A stretch of 64,000 nt of DNA from Eubacterium sp. AF16-48 (GCF_003479405.1 NZ_QUHB01000001.1:372001-436000); one strand, 5' to 3'. Shown: positions 27,740-37,372, counted from the stretch's first letter. Notes: a model not told the origin generated them from the letters alone. A program made the numbers and translations.

Positions 27740-28879
27740 TTAAATTCCGAATATAGCCATAAATGTTCCTGCAGCGACTGCAGTACCAATAACTCCGGCT
27801 ACGTTAGGTCCCATTGCATGCATCAAAAGGAAGTTTGTAGGATCAGCTTCAGATCCAACCTTCTGTGATACTCTTGCTGCCATTGGCACGGCTGATACAC
27901 CTGCAGAACCAATAAGTGGATTAACTTTTCCATGTGTTACAACACACATAAGTTTACCAAACAAAACTCCGGCTGCCGTACCTACTGCAAAGGCTACCAA
28001 ACCTAAAATTACGATTTTAATTGTGTCAACATTAAGGAATGCTTCAGCACTTGTTGTAGCACCAACACTTGTTCCAAGTAAGATAACTACAATGTACATA
28101 AGTGCGTTACTTGCTGTTTCCTGTAACTGTTTAACAACTCCGGATTCTCTAAATAAGTTACCTAACATAAGCATACCAACTAATGGAGCTGTTGTAGGTA
28201 AAATCATAACAACAACGATAGTAACAACTATAGGAAATAAAATTTTCTCTAACTGTGAAACATGTCTAAGCTGTTCCATCTTAATTTCACGTTCCTTCTT
28301 AGTTGTTAATAATTTCATAATTGGTGGCTGAATAATAGGAACCAATGACATATACGAATATGCTGCTACTGCGATAGGTCCTAACAAATCAGTCTGTCCA
28401 AGCTTTCCTGCAAGGAAAATAGATGTAGGTCCGTCTGCTCCACCGATAATAGAGATGGCTGCAGCTGCCTTTCCACCAAATCCCATGAAAATTGCAAGGA
28501 AATATGCCCCATATATACCGAACTGTGCTGCAGCTCCAAGAAGGAAACTCTTTGGATTTGCAATAAGCGGTCCGAAGTCCGTCATGGCACCTACACCCAT
28601 GAAAATAAGTGAAGGAAGAATACTATATTCGTCTAATATGTAGAAATAATATAACAATCCTCCCGCTTCACCATCAGCAGGTGCTTTCATAATGTCCGGA
28701 TACATATTTACTAAGAGCATACCAAAGGCAATAGGAACCAGCAATAATGGTTCATATCCTTTTTTAATTGCTAAGTATAGGAAAACACAGGCTACGGCAA
28801 TCATAATATAGTTTCCACCACTAAGGCTAAAAAACGCTGATTGTCCTACCAGATTTCCCAATGTATCAAAGATGTTCAT
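27740..28879 (-). CDS. oadB: Sodium ion-translocating decarboxylase beta subunit
   Basis: A 379-residue, very hydrophobic membrane protein (about nine to eleven segments) that removes CO2 from carboxybiotin and uses the energy to pump sodium outward. Diagnostic motifs are SIIGGADGPTSIFLAGKLG (about 143-161), with the essential Asp, and the C-terminal SAGVSAVPMAARVSQKVG followed by HAMGPNVAGVIGTAVAAG. It lies between the biotin carrier and oadA in an evident operon. The family cannot tell oxaloacetate, methylmalonyl-CoA and glutaconyl-CoA pumps apart. Confidence 0.95.
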   Translation of the reverse strand: MNIFDTLGNLVGQSAFFSLSGGNYIMIAVACVFLYLAIKKGYEPLLLVPIAFGMLLVNMYPDIMKAPADGEAGGLLYYFYILDEYSILPSLIFMGVGAMTDFGPLIANPKSFLLGAAAQFGIYGAYFLAIFMGFGGKAAAAISIIGGADGPTSIFLAGKLGQTDLLGPIAVAAYSYMSLVPIIQPPIMKLLTTKKEREIKMEQLRHVSQLEKILFPIVVTIVVVMILPTTAPLVGMLMLGNLFRESGVVKQLQETASNALMYIVVILLGTSVGATTSAEAFLNVDTIKIVILGLVAFAVGTAAGVLFGKLMCVVTHGKVNPLIGSAGVSAVPMAARVSQKVGSEADPTNFLLMHAMGPNVAGVIGTAVAAGTFMAIFGI

Positions 28880-28907
28880 TTGTTACCTCCAGTTTTTTTA
28901 ATATTAA

Positions 28908-29270
28908 CTAGTTTAATGTTGCAATAACTGCACCTGCTTCAAAGCTGTCTCCAACGCTAACAGAAATGCTTGCAACTGTTCCATCTTCCGGAGCAACAAC
29001 AGAATTTTCCATCTTCATTGCTTCAAATACTAATATTGTTTCACCTTTCTTAACTGCCTGACCAGGATTTGCACTGATTGATAAAACTTTTCCAGGCATA
29101 GGTGCTGTAACCTTAACACTTCCTTCTTTTCCGGTAGCTACAGGTGCTGCCGGCTTAGCAGGTGCTGCTGCCTTCTTTGCAGGTCTTACCGGTGCACTTG
29201 CTGTACTTCCTGTTTCTTCAACAGTTACATCATATACATTTCCATTAACTGTAATTGTATAACTTTTCAT
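28908..29270 (-). CDS. Biotin carboxyl carrier protein (gamma/1.3S-like)
   Basis: A 120-residue biotin carrier. Residues 1-20 form a small conserved N-terminal segment. An Ala/Pro-rich flexible linker (about 22-48, such as APVRPAKKAAAPAKP) leads to a biotinyl domain with EAMKMEN, where Lys86 is the biotinylated residue. It is free-standing, so it can shuttle CO2 between either carboxyltransferase and OadB. It sits between the OadG-like gene and oadB. Confidence 0.95.
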   Translation of the reverse strand: MKSYTITVNGNVYDVTVEETGSTASAPVRPAKKAAAPAKPAAPVATGKEGSVKVTAPMPGKVLSISANPGQAVKKGETILVFEAMKMENSVVAPEDGTVASISVSVGDSFEAGAVIATLN

Positions 29271-29298
29271 TTTGTATCCTCCTAAATATAGATAGTAA

Positions 29299-30123
29299 TT
29301 AACGTCTTCTTATTGATCTTACAACAAAACTGTCTGTAGATGTATGTTCGCTTGCGGCTATTGCAGCAGCAATAACAGCTATAAGCTCTGAATCATCCGT
29401 TGTCTCTTCTGTAGTACTTACCGTACTTTCAGACGGTGTGGCTGCTTCTTCTGAAGCTTTATTTTTCTTTCCAAAGGAATCAACAATTTTTGGAATGAAT
29501 CCAAAGCAGGAAATAATAAAGCTTATAAAAATTAATACAAGGAATACAACGCCCATTCCAAGTAATGTGTTACCACCTGCTGTTTGAAGCTTACCTAACA
29601 AAGTGTTGTTTCCTTCGTCAGGAAGATTAAACTCTATAGATGTAGGCACACATCCGAGATTGTCAAATAATGATACATGCATAATCATCTTTAAATCTCT
29701 TTTTTCAAAATGAAGCATAGCGCTTACATCTACTTTTCCGTCTTCTGTTTCTTCAACTTCAATTTTGTCATAAGACTTATATTCACCGCATTTCTCATCG
29801 CCAACAGTTTTGGCAAAGTTCTCAAATGCGTCTGTCTGATAACTAAAATATCCACCAAGATATTCTAATTCATCATCACTGCAATTTGAATACTGAGATA
29901 TGGCATTGGCATACTGTTCAACTAACGCTTTTGCCTGAGCCATGGTTATCTTGCCGTCTGCATATGTTTTCATATCCTCAGCAGATAACGTTGTCTCCTC
30001 CTGTGTAGCAGTCTCATCAAGATTAATCACATCATCTGCCATAACCATAACACTGCTTAAACCAAAACAAATTATAAGAGAAACCAGTGAAAATATTAAA
30101 CGTAACTTTCTTTTAATATTCAT
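29299..30123 (-). CDS. OadG-like membrane subunit with an extended secreted N-terminal domain
   Basis: A 274-residue protein. It has a signal peptide (about 1-29, ending VMA-DD), an extracytoplasmic domain of about 150 residues with DUF3887-like acidic sequence, a single membrane segment (about 190-213, VVFLVLIFISFIISCFG), and a cytoplasmic tail ending AVIAAAIAASEH then VVRSIRRR. The membrane segment and the final RSIRR motif are those of OadG/MmdD small subunits, which hold the decarboxylase complex together; those are usually about 90-130 residues, so the large N-terminal part is an addition. Position between the biotin carrier and the 12S-like gene fits. Confidence 0.8.
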   Translation of the reverse strand: MNIKRKLRLIFSLVSLIICFGLSSVMVMADDVINLDETATQEETTLSAEDMKTYADGKITMAQAKALVEQYANAISQYSNCSDDELEYLGGYFSYQTDAFENFAKTVGDEKCGEYKSYDKIEVEETEDGKVDVSAMLHFEKRDLKMIMHVSLFDNLGCVPTSIEFNLPDEGNNTLLGKLQTAGGNTLLGMGVVFLVLIFISFIISCFGFIPKIVDSFGKKNKASEEAATPSESTVSTTEETTDDSELIAVIAAAIAASEHTSTDSFVVRSIRRR

Positions 30124-30135
30124 ATTGTCCTCCTA

Positions 30136-31587
30136 TTAAACTGTTCCGTGCTTTTTACCAGGTCTGTCTTCAAATTTTGTATATAACATTTCAAATGCAC
30201 CTATTATGTACTTTCTTGTATCAACAGGTTCAACAATACTATCAACATATCCTCTTGCAGCTGCTGACATTACACTGCCCTGAAGATTCTGGTACTCTGC
30301 TGTCTTTTCAGCGATAACTTCTGTTGCATCACCGCTTTCAATTTCATCAGCATACATAATCTTAACAGCACTTGCAGCATCCATCATTCCAACCTTGGCT
30401 GTTGGCCATGCGTAAACAACGTCTGCACCTGTTGCCTTGCTGTTCATTGCAATATATGCACTTCCTATTGCATCTTCCACAATAAGATTTACCTTAGGAA
30501 CTGTTGCGTTAGCAAAAGCATATATAAGCTTTGATGTAGCTTTTGCACCCTTCTTTTCCTGGCATTTTGTTGCCTTGAATCCATTAACATTAGTTAATGT
30601 AAGTATAGGAATTTCAAAAGCATCACAAAATTCAACAAAATCTGCAGCCTTTTCGCAGCCGTTAGCTGTAAGCTTTGCTTCATATTCTGCTGTAACATTC
30701 ATATCTTCATCATAAGATTTAGTTCTGTTAGCTACTGCACCTACTGTAGCTCCATTTAACTTAATGAAAGCTGTAACCATTTCAGGAGCATAATCTTTCT
30801 TAACTTCAAGAACATATCCCTCATCTGAAATGCTTGTCAGTGCCTGTAATGTGTCCTCACCGCAGTTTTCAATTCCTTCTGCTGCTCTGTTTAAATCATC
30901 ATCACATTCTAAATCAAATGCTTCATCCTCATTATTTGAAGGAATGACTGATATAAGGTCTCTTAATCCCTCCATGATTTCCTGCTGTGTTCCAACGAAA
31001 TCAACATTTCCTGCTGTCTCACTCTGGAACTTAGCTGATGAACTGTCACACACTTCTTTTCTGTTTCCTTCAATTGCATCCGGAGAATTCACAAATAAAT
31101 GCGCATTATCCTTCTCCATAAATGTAAAATCAGAAAGTCCTGCAATAACACTTAATCCTCCACCACAATTTCCAAATATTACTGAAATCTGTGGAATAAC
31201 CCCTGATGCAAGTGACTGTTTCATATAAATCTGTCCAAATGCATTAAGTCCGTCTACTGACTCCTGAAGTCTAAGACCTGTACTGTCAATAAGACCAATA
31301 ACAGGTGCTCCCATCTTCATAGCCATATCGTAGAGGTTAGAAATTTTCTTAGCGTGCATTTCTCCAACTGAACCACCAAGTACTGATGAATCCTGGCTGT
31401 AAACATACACTAACTTTCCATTGATAACACCATATCCGGTAATAACACCGTCTGATGGAGTATCTTTTGCCTTGATGTTAAAATCTGTGCTTCTTGCTTT
31501 AACCAATCCGCCGATTTCAACAAAACTGTTATCATCAAGAAGAGTTTCTATCCTCTCTCTTGCTATAACTTTAGCTGCTGTACTCAT
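30136..31587 (-). CDS. Acyl-CoA carboxyltransferase (methylmalonyl-CoA decarboxylase alpha / 12S-like)
   Basis: A 483-residue crotonase-fold carboxyltransferase of the MmdA/PccB/GcdA type. It acts on an acyl-CoA substrate and exchanges CO2 with biotin. N-terminal motifs include GVITGYGVINGKLVYVYSQDSSVLGGSVGEMHAKK (seen about 45-80; key residues YSQD and GGSVGE). The C-terminal half has VNGFKA and VVYAWPTAKVGMM, the usual second crotonase core. It is about 30 residues shorter than MmdA (about 510). It is first in the operon, 12 bases before the OadG-like gene. Whether the acyl-CoA is methylmalonyl, malonyl or glutaconyl cannot be told by eye. Confidence 0.88.
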   Translation of the reverse strand: MSTAAKVIARERIETLLDDNSFVEIGGLVKARSTDFNIKAKDTPSDGVITGYGVINGKLVYVYSQDSSVLGGSVGEMHAKKISNLYDMAMKMGAPVIGLIDSTGLRLQESVDGLNAFGQIYMKQSLASGVIPQISVIFGNCGGGLSVIAGLSDFTFMEKDNAHLFVNSPDAIEGNRKEVCDSSSAKFQSETAGNVDFVGTQQEIMEGLRDLISVIPSNNEDEAFDLECDDDLNRAAEGIENCGEDTLQALTSISDEGYVLEVKKDYAPEMVTAFIKLNGATVGAVANRTKSYDEDMNVTAEYEAKLTANGCEKAADFVEFCDAFEIPILTLTNVNGFKATKCQEKKGAKATSKLIYAFANATVPKVNLIVEDAIGSAYIAMNSKATGADVVYAWPTAKVGMMDAASAVKIMYADEIESGDATEVIAEKTAEYQNLQGSVMSAAARGYVDSIVEPVDTRKYIIGAFEMLYTKFEDRPGKKHGTV

Positions 31588-31680
31588 AATCAGTCCTCCA
31601 ATAAAATTTTAATCATTTTTATCCAGTATATATCTTACCCGGATAACAAACGGCAAAGAAATATTTTATGTTTTAACATA

Positions 31681-31736
31681 TATTTTGCCCACACATATAT
31701 CCACGCCACTGCATCAATATATGTGTGAGCAAAATA
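31681..31736 (-). promoter_or_regulatory. Long inverted repeat in the leader of the decarboxylase operon
   Basis: Twenty-base arms (TATTTTGCCCACACATATAT and ATATATGTGTGAGCAAAATA, one mismatch) flank a 16-base loop. No T-run follows immediately, and it lies between the end of asnB and the start of the carboxyltransferase gene, about 94 bases upstream of that start. It could be an asnB terminator, an operator or an RNA leader. The 31588-31861 gap holds no gene; a 70-codon frame there is not credible. Confidence 0.5.
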
Positions 31737-31861
31737 TTTACACAAACTCTGTAGTTTGCCGGTATATAACAACCAAATTTTTTGCCTTATATAGATTAAA
31801 CCTTTTCCTGTCAAATAGCAAGTTATTTTTTTAATAAAAAAGGGCAAAAAACTTAATTTTT

Positions 31862-33745
31862 TTATGCTGTCTTAATTCTGTTTTTAATCCATTCGCTGTT
31901 AATCGGTTCAAAGGTTTTATCCTCAAAGTAAACATTGTACCATACAAGGAATACATAAACTGTCCATATTCTCCTGCTGTTATCAGCTTTTCCTGCCCTA
32001 TGGTCTTCCATCAGTTTAACAAGAATATCTGTATTAAAGAACTGTTTTGCCGCATCACCGGTTAATGTTTCCATTACCTTGTTATAGTATTTATCTTCTT
32101 TAAGCCAAACTCTGATAGGTACCGGGAAGCCTAACTTTTTCTTGTTAGCTGTTGCCTCCGGAATATGTCTTTTTGCTGCAATTCTGAAAGCTCGCTTTGT
32201 AGCTTCGTTATTACATCTGAAATCTATAGGAAGCGTTTTTGCATATTTAAATACTTCCACGTCTAAAAACGGTACTCTTGATTCAAGGCAGTGAGCCATG
32301 CTCATTTTATCTGCCTTAAGTAAAATATCACCCTGAAGCCAGAAATTAGTATCAATATACTGCATCTTGGCAATGTCATTTAAGTGACTTACTTTCTTGT
32401 ATGTTGGTGCCACGATTTCCTGTGGTGAAACATGAGTAGGTGCATTTTTAAGGAGTTTTTCCCTGTCTTTTACGGAAAACATATTGGCATTTCCAATAAA
32501 TCTCTCCTCAACAGTTTTACTACCTCTTATAATAAAATCACGTCCCTTAACATCAGGCATTGCCGAGGCAACCTTTGCAAGACCTTTTCTTATGCATCTT
32601 GGTATTTTCTGATACCCCTTTAATGACAACGGTTCATGATAAATATTATAGCCACCAAAGAACTCGTCTGCCCCTTCTCCTGACAAAACAACTTTTATCT
32701 GTTCAGCAGCAAGCTGGTCAACAAAATAAAGGGCAATACAGGATGGATCTGCTAAAGGTTCATCCATATAATACATTACTGTAGGGATTGAGTCAAAATA
32801 TTCGTCACTGTCTATATTTTTGCTGTAATTTTTCTTACCCAATTCTTTTACAAGACCTTCTGCATATCTTATTTCATTATACTTGCTTTGTTTATCCAAA
32901 AATCCCACCGTAAAGGTTTTTTCTCCCGGAAATTCCGATACAACATAACTTGAGTCAACTCCACTTGATAACAGAGAACCAACCTCAACGTCTGCTATCA
33001 TATGGGCATCAACTGTATTGTGAACGACTTTTTCGATTTCAGAAACGGTTTCTTCTAAATCACCATCAGCCTTTGGTTCCATCATAGGGTCAAAATAACG
33101 TTCAATTTCCATTTTTCCGTCTTTATAAATCATATAATGTCCTGCCGGCAATTTATACACTCCCTTAAAGAATGTTTCAGGAAGTACGGAATACTGGAAG
33201 CTTAAATACTGCTCTAAAGCTTCCTCATTTACCTTTCTCTCAAATCCCGGATATTCTAATATTGCCTTGATTTCTGAAGAGAAAACGAGATTTTTGTTAA
33301 TGTTTGCATAATAAAAAGGCTTAATTCCAAAATGATCCCTTGCACCAAACATAGTATTAGTTCTGCTGTCCCAAATGACAAAAGCAAACATTCCTCTTAG
33401 CTTATGCAACAAATCTGTTCCATACTCCTCATATCCGTGAATAAGACATTCTGTATCTGAATCATTTGAAAACTGATGTCCCTTTTTAATAAGTTCTTTT
33501 CTTATCTCTAAGTGGTTATATATTTCTCCATTAAAAACAATTGCTATATCACCGGTTTCATTGTACATAGGCTGTGCACCATGACTTAAATCAATAATAC
33601 TAAGTCTTCTGTGACCGATTGCCGCATGCTTGTCCACATACATTCCTTCATCATCGGGACCTCTGTGGGCAATTTTGTCCATCATGTTTTTTAAAACTTT
33701 TCTGCTGTTATCTAATTCTCCAATTATTCCACATATTCCACACAT
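31862..33745 (-). CDS. asnB: Asparagine synthase (glutamine-hydrolysing)
   Basis: AsnB makes asparagine from aspartate, ATP and glutamine. The 627-residue protein begins MCGICGIIGE with the nucleophile Cys2 of the class II glutaminase. It has RGPDDEG and GHRRLSIIDLS, then the synthetase domain with the ATP motif VGSLLSSGVDSS (about 255-266; SGG-like PP-loop). It starts 30 bases after murE. In clostridia such AsnB proteins sometimes amidate meso-diaminopimelate, and the position next to murE and dapF makes that an alternative to free asparagine synthesis. This is not decided by the sequence. Confidence 0.95.
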   Translation of the reverse strand: MCGICGIIGELDNSRKVLKNMMDKIAHRGPDDEGMYVDKHAAIGHRRLSIIDLSHGAQPMYNETGDIAIVFNGEIYNHLEIRKELIKKGHQFSNDSDTECLIHGYEEYGTDLLHKLRGMFAFVIWDSRTNTMFGARDHFGIKPFYYANINKNLVFSSEIKAILEYPGFERKVNEEALEQYLSFQYSVLPETFFKGVYKLPAGHYMIYKDGKMEIERYFDPMMEPKADGDLEETVSEIEKVVHNTVDAHMIADVEVGSLLSSGVDSSYVVSEFPGEKTFTVGFLDKQSKYNEIRYAEGLVKELGKKNYSKNIDSDEYFDSIPTVMYYMDEPLADPSCIALYFVDQLAAEQIKVVLSGEGADEFFGGYNIYHEPLSLKGYQKIPRCIRKGLAKVASAMPDVKGRDFIIRGSKTVEERFIGNANMFSVKDREKLLKNAPTHVSPQEIVAPTYKKVSHLNDIAKMQYIDTNFWLQGDILLKADKMSMAHCLESRVPFLDVEVFKYAKTLPIDFRCNNEATKRAFRIAAKRHIPEATANKKKLGFPVPIRVWLKEDKYYNKVMETLTGDAAKQFFNTDILVKLMEDHRAGKADNSRRIWTVYVFLVWYNVYFEDKTFEPINSEWIKNRIKTA

Positions 33746-33775
33746 ACTTTATATCTCTCTTTCATTAGTTTCGCC

Positions 33776-35251
33776 TTATAAAACTGCCTTTACTTCATCT
33801 TCCTTTATAACTTCACTTATAAGAACACGTTCATCCATAGGGTACTTAACTCCCTTTATTTCCTGATAATCTTCATGTCCCTTTCCTGCTAAAACTATAA
33901 CATCTCCATCCTTTGCATTTAAAATGGCGTAACGTATGGCATCTTTTCTGTCAGGAATTGTTACATATTCCCCATCTGCCTTATGCACCCCAACTAAAAT
34001 ATCATTAATAATATCCATAGGTTCCTCAAATCTTGGATTATCTGACGTTACAATGGTAAAATCAGATAGTTTTGATGAAACCTCACCCATTTCAAATCTT
34101 CTGCCTCTCGCCCTGTTTCCACCACATCCAAACACTGTAACTAAGCGCTTTGGGTTATATTCCTTAAGGCTTTTAAGAAGACTTTCTAAGCTCATAGCAT
34201 TATGGGCATAATCTATCATAAGAGTAAATCTCTTTGATACAGGAATAATTTCAACTCTTCCTTTCACCCTTACATTTTTAAGGGCTTCTCTTATCTTTTC
34301 AACATCATTTGTAAAATGACTGCATATTGCTATGGCACATAATGAATTATATACACTAAAATTCCCCGGAATATCAATTTCCACAGGGAAATTCATTTTT
34401 CCTGATAAATCATATGAAACACACAGGCTCCCCGGCTTTGTAAATAACTTAATGTCTGATGCCTTAAAATCATAATCGCCCTTTACACCAAAGGTTTCCA
34501 ATTCACATGTGTGTCCCTCTAAAACCCTGTCTATATAATCTGCATCCATATTCACAATTCCCTGACGGCACTGCTTTAGCAACATACTTTTGCAATGAAG
34601 ATAATCGTCAAAGTCCTTGTGTTCATTAGGGCCAATATGGTCAGGCTCAATATTGGTAAATATACCATAGTCAAATGTAAATCCTGATACTCTGTGAAGC
34701 ATAAGTCCCTGGGACGAAACCTCCATTACCACACATTTGCAGCCTGCTTTAACCATTTTGGCAAATGTCTCCTGAACCACAAAAGACTCCGGTGTGGTAT
34801 TTTTAGCAGGAGTTATTTCATCTCCTACAATAGTTTCAATTGTTCCTATAAGTCCTGTTTTTATTCCAACGCTTTCTAAGACCTGACGTACCATATATGT
34901 AGTTGTTGTTTTTCCTTTAGTTCCCGTTATACCAATGGTAATGAGTTTTTCTGCCGGATGTCCAAAATACGCCGCCGACATACAGGCTAATGCATATCTG
35001 GTATCTTCAACCTTTATAACTGTAATGTTCGCATCTACATTTACATCTTCCATTACCACAACTGCAACAGCACCTTTTTGTGCCACATCTTCTATAAATT
35101 CATGTCCGTCAAATCCGGCACCCTTAATACACACAAATACATCATCCCCTGAAACCTTTCTTGAATCATTTACAAGATGATTTATTGTCACTTCATCCGT
35201 GCCTTTTACTACGGTATATTCAATTTTTTCCAATAAATCTTTTAATAACAT
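33776..35251 (-). CDS. murE: UDP-N-acetylmuramoyl-tripeptide synthetase MurE (meso-DAP adding)
   Basis: MurE adds the third amino acid to UDP-MurNAc-L-Ala-D-Glu in peptidoglycan synthesis. The 491-residue protein has the N-terminal UDP-sugar domain (SRKV at 30-33), P-loop GTKGKTTTT (110-118), and the C-terminal domain with the specificity motif DNPR in TSDNPRFEEP (about 407). DNPR predicts meso-diaminopimelate rather than lysine. The neighbouring dapF, which makes that substrate, is 12 bases upstream and supports this reading. Confidence 0.96.
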   Translation of the reverse strand: MLLKDLLEKIEYTVVKGTDEVTINHLVNDSRKVSGDDVFVCIKGAGFDGHEFIEDVAQKGAVAVVVMEDVNVDANITVIKVEDTRYALACMSAAYFGHPAEKLITIGITGTKGKTTTTYMVRQVLESVGIKTGLIGTIETIVGDEITPAKNTTPESFVVQETFAKMVKAGCKCVVMEVSSQGLMLHRVSGFTFDYGIFTNIEPDHIGPNEHKDFDDYLHCKSMLLKQCRQGIVNMDADYIDRVLEGHTCELETFGVKGDYDFKASDIKLFTKPGSLCVSYDLSGKMNFPVEIDIPGNFSVYNSLCAIAICSHFTNDVEKIREALKNVRVKGRVEIIPVSKRFTLMIDYAHNAMSLESLLKSLKEYNPKRLVTVFGCGGNRARGRRFEMGEVSSKLSDFTIVTSDNPRFEEPMDIINDILVGVHKADGEYVTIPDRKDAIRYAILNAKDGDVIVLAGKGHEDYQEIKGVKYPMDERVLISEVIKEDEVKAVL

Positions 35252-35263
35252 ATTATTTCCTCA

Positions 35264-36097
35264 TTAAATATCAATATTTCCGGTAAATGCAATCCTTGCA
35301 GGTCCCGTCATGTAAACTGTATTTTCATCTGTATCATATTTTATTTTCAAATCTCCGCCTAATAGCTTCACAGTAACCTTATTGTCTGTAAGATTATTTA
35401 ATACACAGGCAACAACACTGGCACAGGCACCGGTTCCGCAGGCTAAGGTTTCTCCTGAACCACGCTCCCAGACTCTCATTTTAATTGTTTTTCTGTCAAT
35501 TATCTGAATAAATTCCGTATTGACTCTGTCAGGAAAAATTTCATTTTTTTCAAATCCCGGCCCAATTTTTTCGATTTTCAGACTATCTGTATCATCAACA
35601 AATGTAATGGCATGAGGATTTCCCATGGAAACACAGGTGATGCCATATTCCTTACCATCAATAACAACCGGTTCATTAATTACCTTCTCTTTGTCAGATA
35701 TAACCGGTACATCCTTTGCATTTATAATAGGACTTCCCATATTAACCCGTACTGTTTTAACCTTACCATTTTCCACATTTAATTTAAGTGTCTTAATTCC
35801 TGCTAAGGTTTCCACGGTTATAACTTCTTTATCAATCATTTTATAATCATAAACATATTTAGCAACGCATCTGATTCCGTTTCCACACATTTTTCCTTCA
35901 GAGCCGTCTGCATTGTACATACTCATTTTAAAATCTGCCACTTCTGAAGGATTTATAACTATAAGTCCGTCTGAACCGATTCCAAAATGTCTGTCGCTTA
36001 CAATTTTCGACAACTCGTTAGGATTATCTATTTTTGTATTGAAACCATTAACATAAACGTAATCGTTTCCACAACCTTCCATTTTCACAAATTCCAT
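35264..36097 (-). CDS. dapF: Diaminopimelate epimerase
   Basis: DapF converts LL- to meso-diaminopimelate for peptidoglycan and lysine. The 277-residue protein has the two catalytic cysteines in MCGNGIRC (Cys71) and [12 protein letters not shown] (about 219), each in the duplicated fold's conserved loop. [16 protein letters not shown] is the family start. It leads a short dapF-murE-asnB unit that supplies and uses meso-DAP. Confidence 0.97.
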   Translation of the reverse strand: MEFVKMEGCGNDYVYVNGFNTKIDNPNELSKIVSDRHFGIGSDGLIVINPSEVADFKMSMYNADGSEGKMCGNGIRCVAKYVYDYKMIDKEVITVETLAGIKTLKLNVENGKVKTVRVNMGSPIINAKDVPVISDKEKVINEPVVIDGKEYGITCVSMGNPHAITFVDDTDSLKIEKIGPGFEKNEIFPDRVNTEFIQIIDRKTIKMRVWERGSGETLACGTGACASVVACVLNNLTDNKVTVKLLGGDLKIKYDTDENTVYMTGPARIAFTGNIDI

Positions 36098-36220
36098 ATA
36101 AACAAGACTCCTTTAAATTTCATAATCTGTCTTTTTAGCTTTTTACATTATGCACACATATTAGTATGCACAAGCAAATTCGGTTTAAATATACCACAGT
36201 TAGCTTTATAAATAAAGTAA

Positions 36221-37372
36221 TTATTGAAATATGAAATAATCTAAAGTCTTTTTAAAGCAATATTTAAAATCATATTTTTCAACACTATCCACAGCCTCTA
36301 TTTTACATTTTTTCACACATTGATTATTTATATACAGTTTTACTTCCCCTATTTTTTCTCCTGATTTTATAGGTAATTCATAGTTAAACTCCGTTTTTGC
36401 TTCCACTGTATCATTCTTAGATACCAATGCTTTGTAGGGACCAATGGCAACAGCTATAATTTGTTTTTTTGTTCCATTTTCAATATTTACGGGAAAAGAT
36501 ATTCTGTTTTTCAAAATTTTTTTGGTATCAAAGTTATTTTTTCCATAATCCATTAATTTAGTAGTATCTCTCCACTTATATGTTTTGTTAGGAGGCCATC
36601 CGCTAGCAAGAACACAGGAAACATACACTCTGTTGTTGCTTTTTACGGCACCTACAAAACAATATCCTGCATCACCTGTAAATCCTGTCTTTATTCCAAT
36701 GGCATCACTGCTCATATTAAGAAATGCATCTTTGTTATTAACAACAATATGTCTCTTATTGCTGCAATCATAAAAGGAATAGGATTTTGTATTTGTAATT
36801 TTTAAAAACTGCTGATTTTTTATGGCATAAGCTCCAATTAAAGCCATATCATATGCTGTAGAAAAATGCCCCTTAGCATCAAGTCCGTTAGGAGTAACAA
36901 AATTGGTGTTGACTGCACCAATTTCTCCTGCTTTTTTGTTCATAAGTTTTACAAATTCTTCCACACTTCCTGCTACCCCTTCTGCCACAGCCACTGCCAC
37001 ATCATTATAAGACTCTAGCATCATGGCATAAAGTAAATCTCCTATTTTATATTTTTCCCCTTTTATGGCATTCATATGAACTTTAGGCATAGAAGCTGCC
37101 CTTTTACTTATTTCCACCACCTCATCAGGAGATGCATTTTCAAGGGCAACTATACATGTCATTATTTTCGTTGTACTTGCCATTGCCATTTTATTATTAT
37201 AATTCTTTCCAAAAAGCACTCTGCCTGTTTTTCCGTCAATAAGTACCGCTGACTTTGCAGATAATTCGCTTTCCTTAAGTTCCTTTGTTTCCTCTCCAAA
37301 TCCCTGTTTAGAAAACACCATATTAAGTACCAAAACTAAAATTATAAAACAACATTTTAATCTTTTATTCAT
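36221..37372 (-). CDS. D-alanyl-D-alanine carboxypeptidase, DacF/PBP5 type
   Basis: This serine peptidase trims the terminal D-Ala from peptidoglycan stem peptides. From ATG 37372 the protein has a signal peptide (about 1-24) and the three penicillin-binding motifs: STTK in MASTTKIMT (about 60), SYN in MLESYNDVAVAVAEG (about 125) and KTG in IKTGFTGDAGYC. A C-terminal PBP5_C-like beta domain and an amphipathic anchoring tail (FKYCFKKTLDYFIFQ) follow. A start six codons earlier (37390) is also possible. A second paralogue is at 38863-40062, separated by scpA and scpB. Confidence 0.93.
   Translation of the reverse strand: MNKRLKCCFIILVLVLNMVFSKQGFGEETKELKESELSAKSAVLIDGKTGRVLFGKNYNNKMAMASTTKIMTCIVALENASPDEVVEISKRAASMPKVHMNAIKGEKYKIGDLLYAMMLESYNDVAVAVAEGVAGSVEEFVKLMNKKAGEIGAVNTNFVTPNGLDAKGHFSTAYDMALIGAYAIKNQQFLKITNTKSYSFYDCSNKRHIVVNNKDAFLNMSSDAIGIKTGFTGDAGYCFVGAVKSNNRVYVSCVLASGWPPNKTYKWRDTTKLMDYGKNNFDTKKILKNRISFPVNIENGTKKQIIAVAIGPYKALVSKNDTVEAKTEFNYELPIKSGEKIGEVKLYINNQCVKKCKIEAVDSVEKYDFKYCFKKTLDYFIFQ

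Noticed and set aside
31635-31847. 70-codon frame between asnB and the carboxyltransferase gene
   Set aside because: It runs across the long inverted repeat, has no ribosome site and no plausible protein character.
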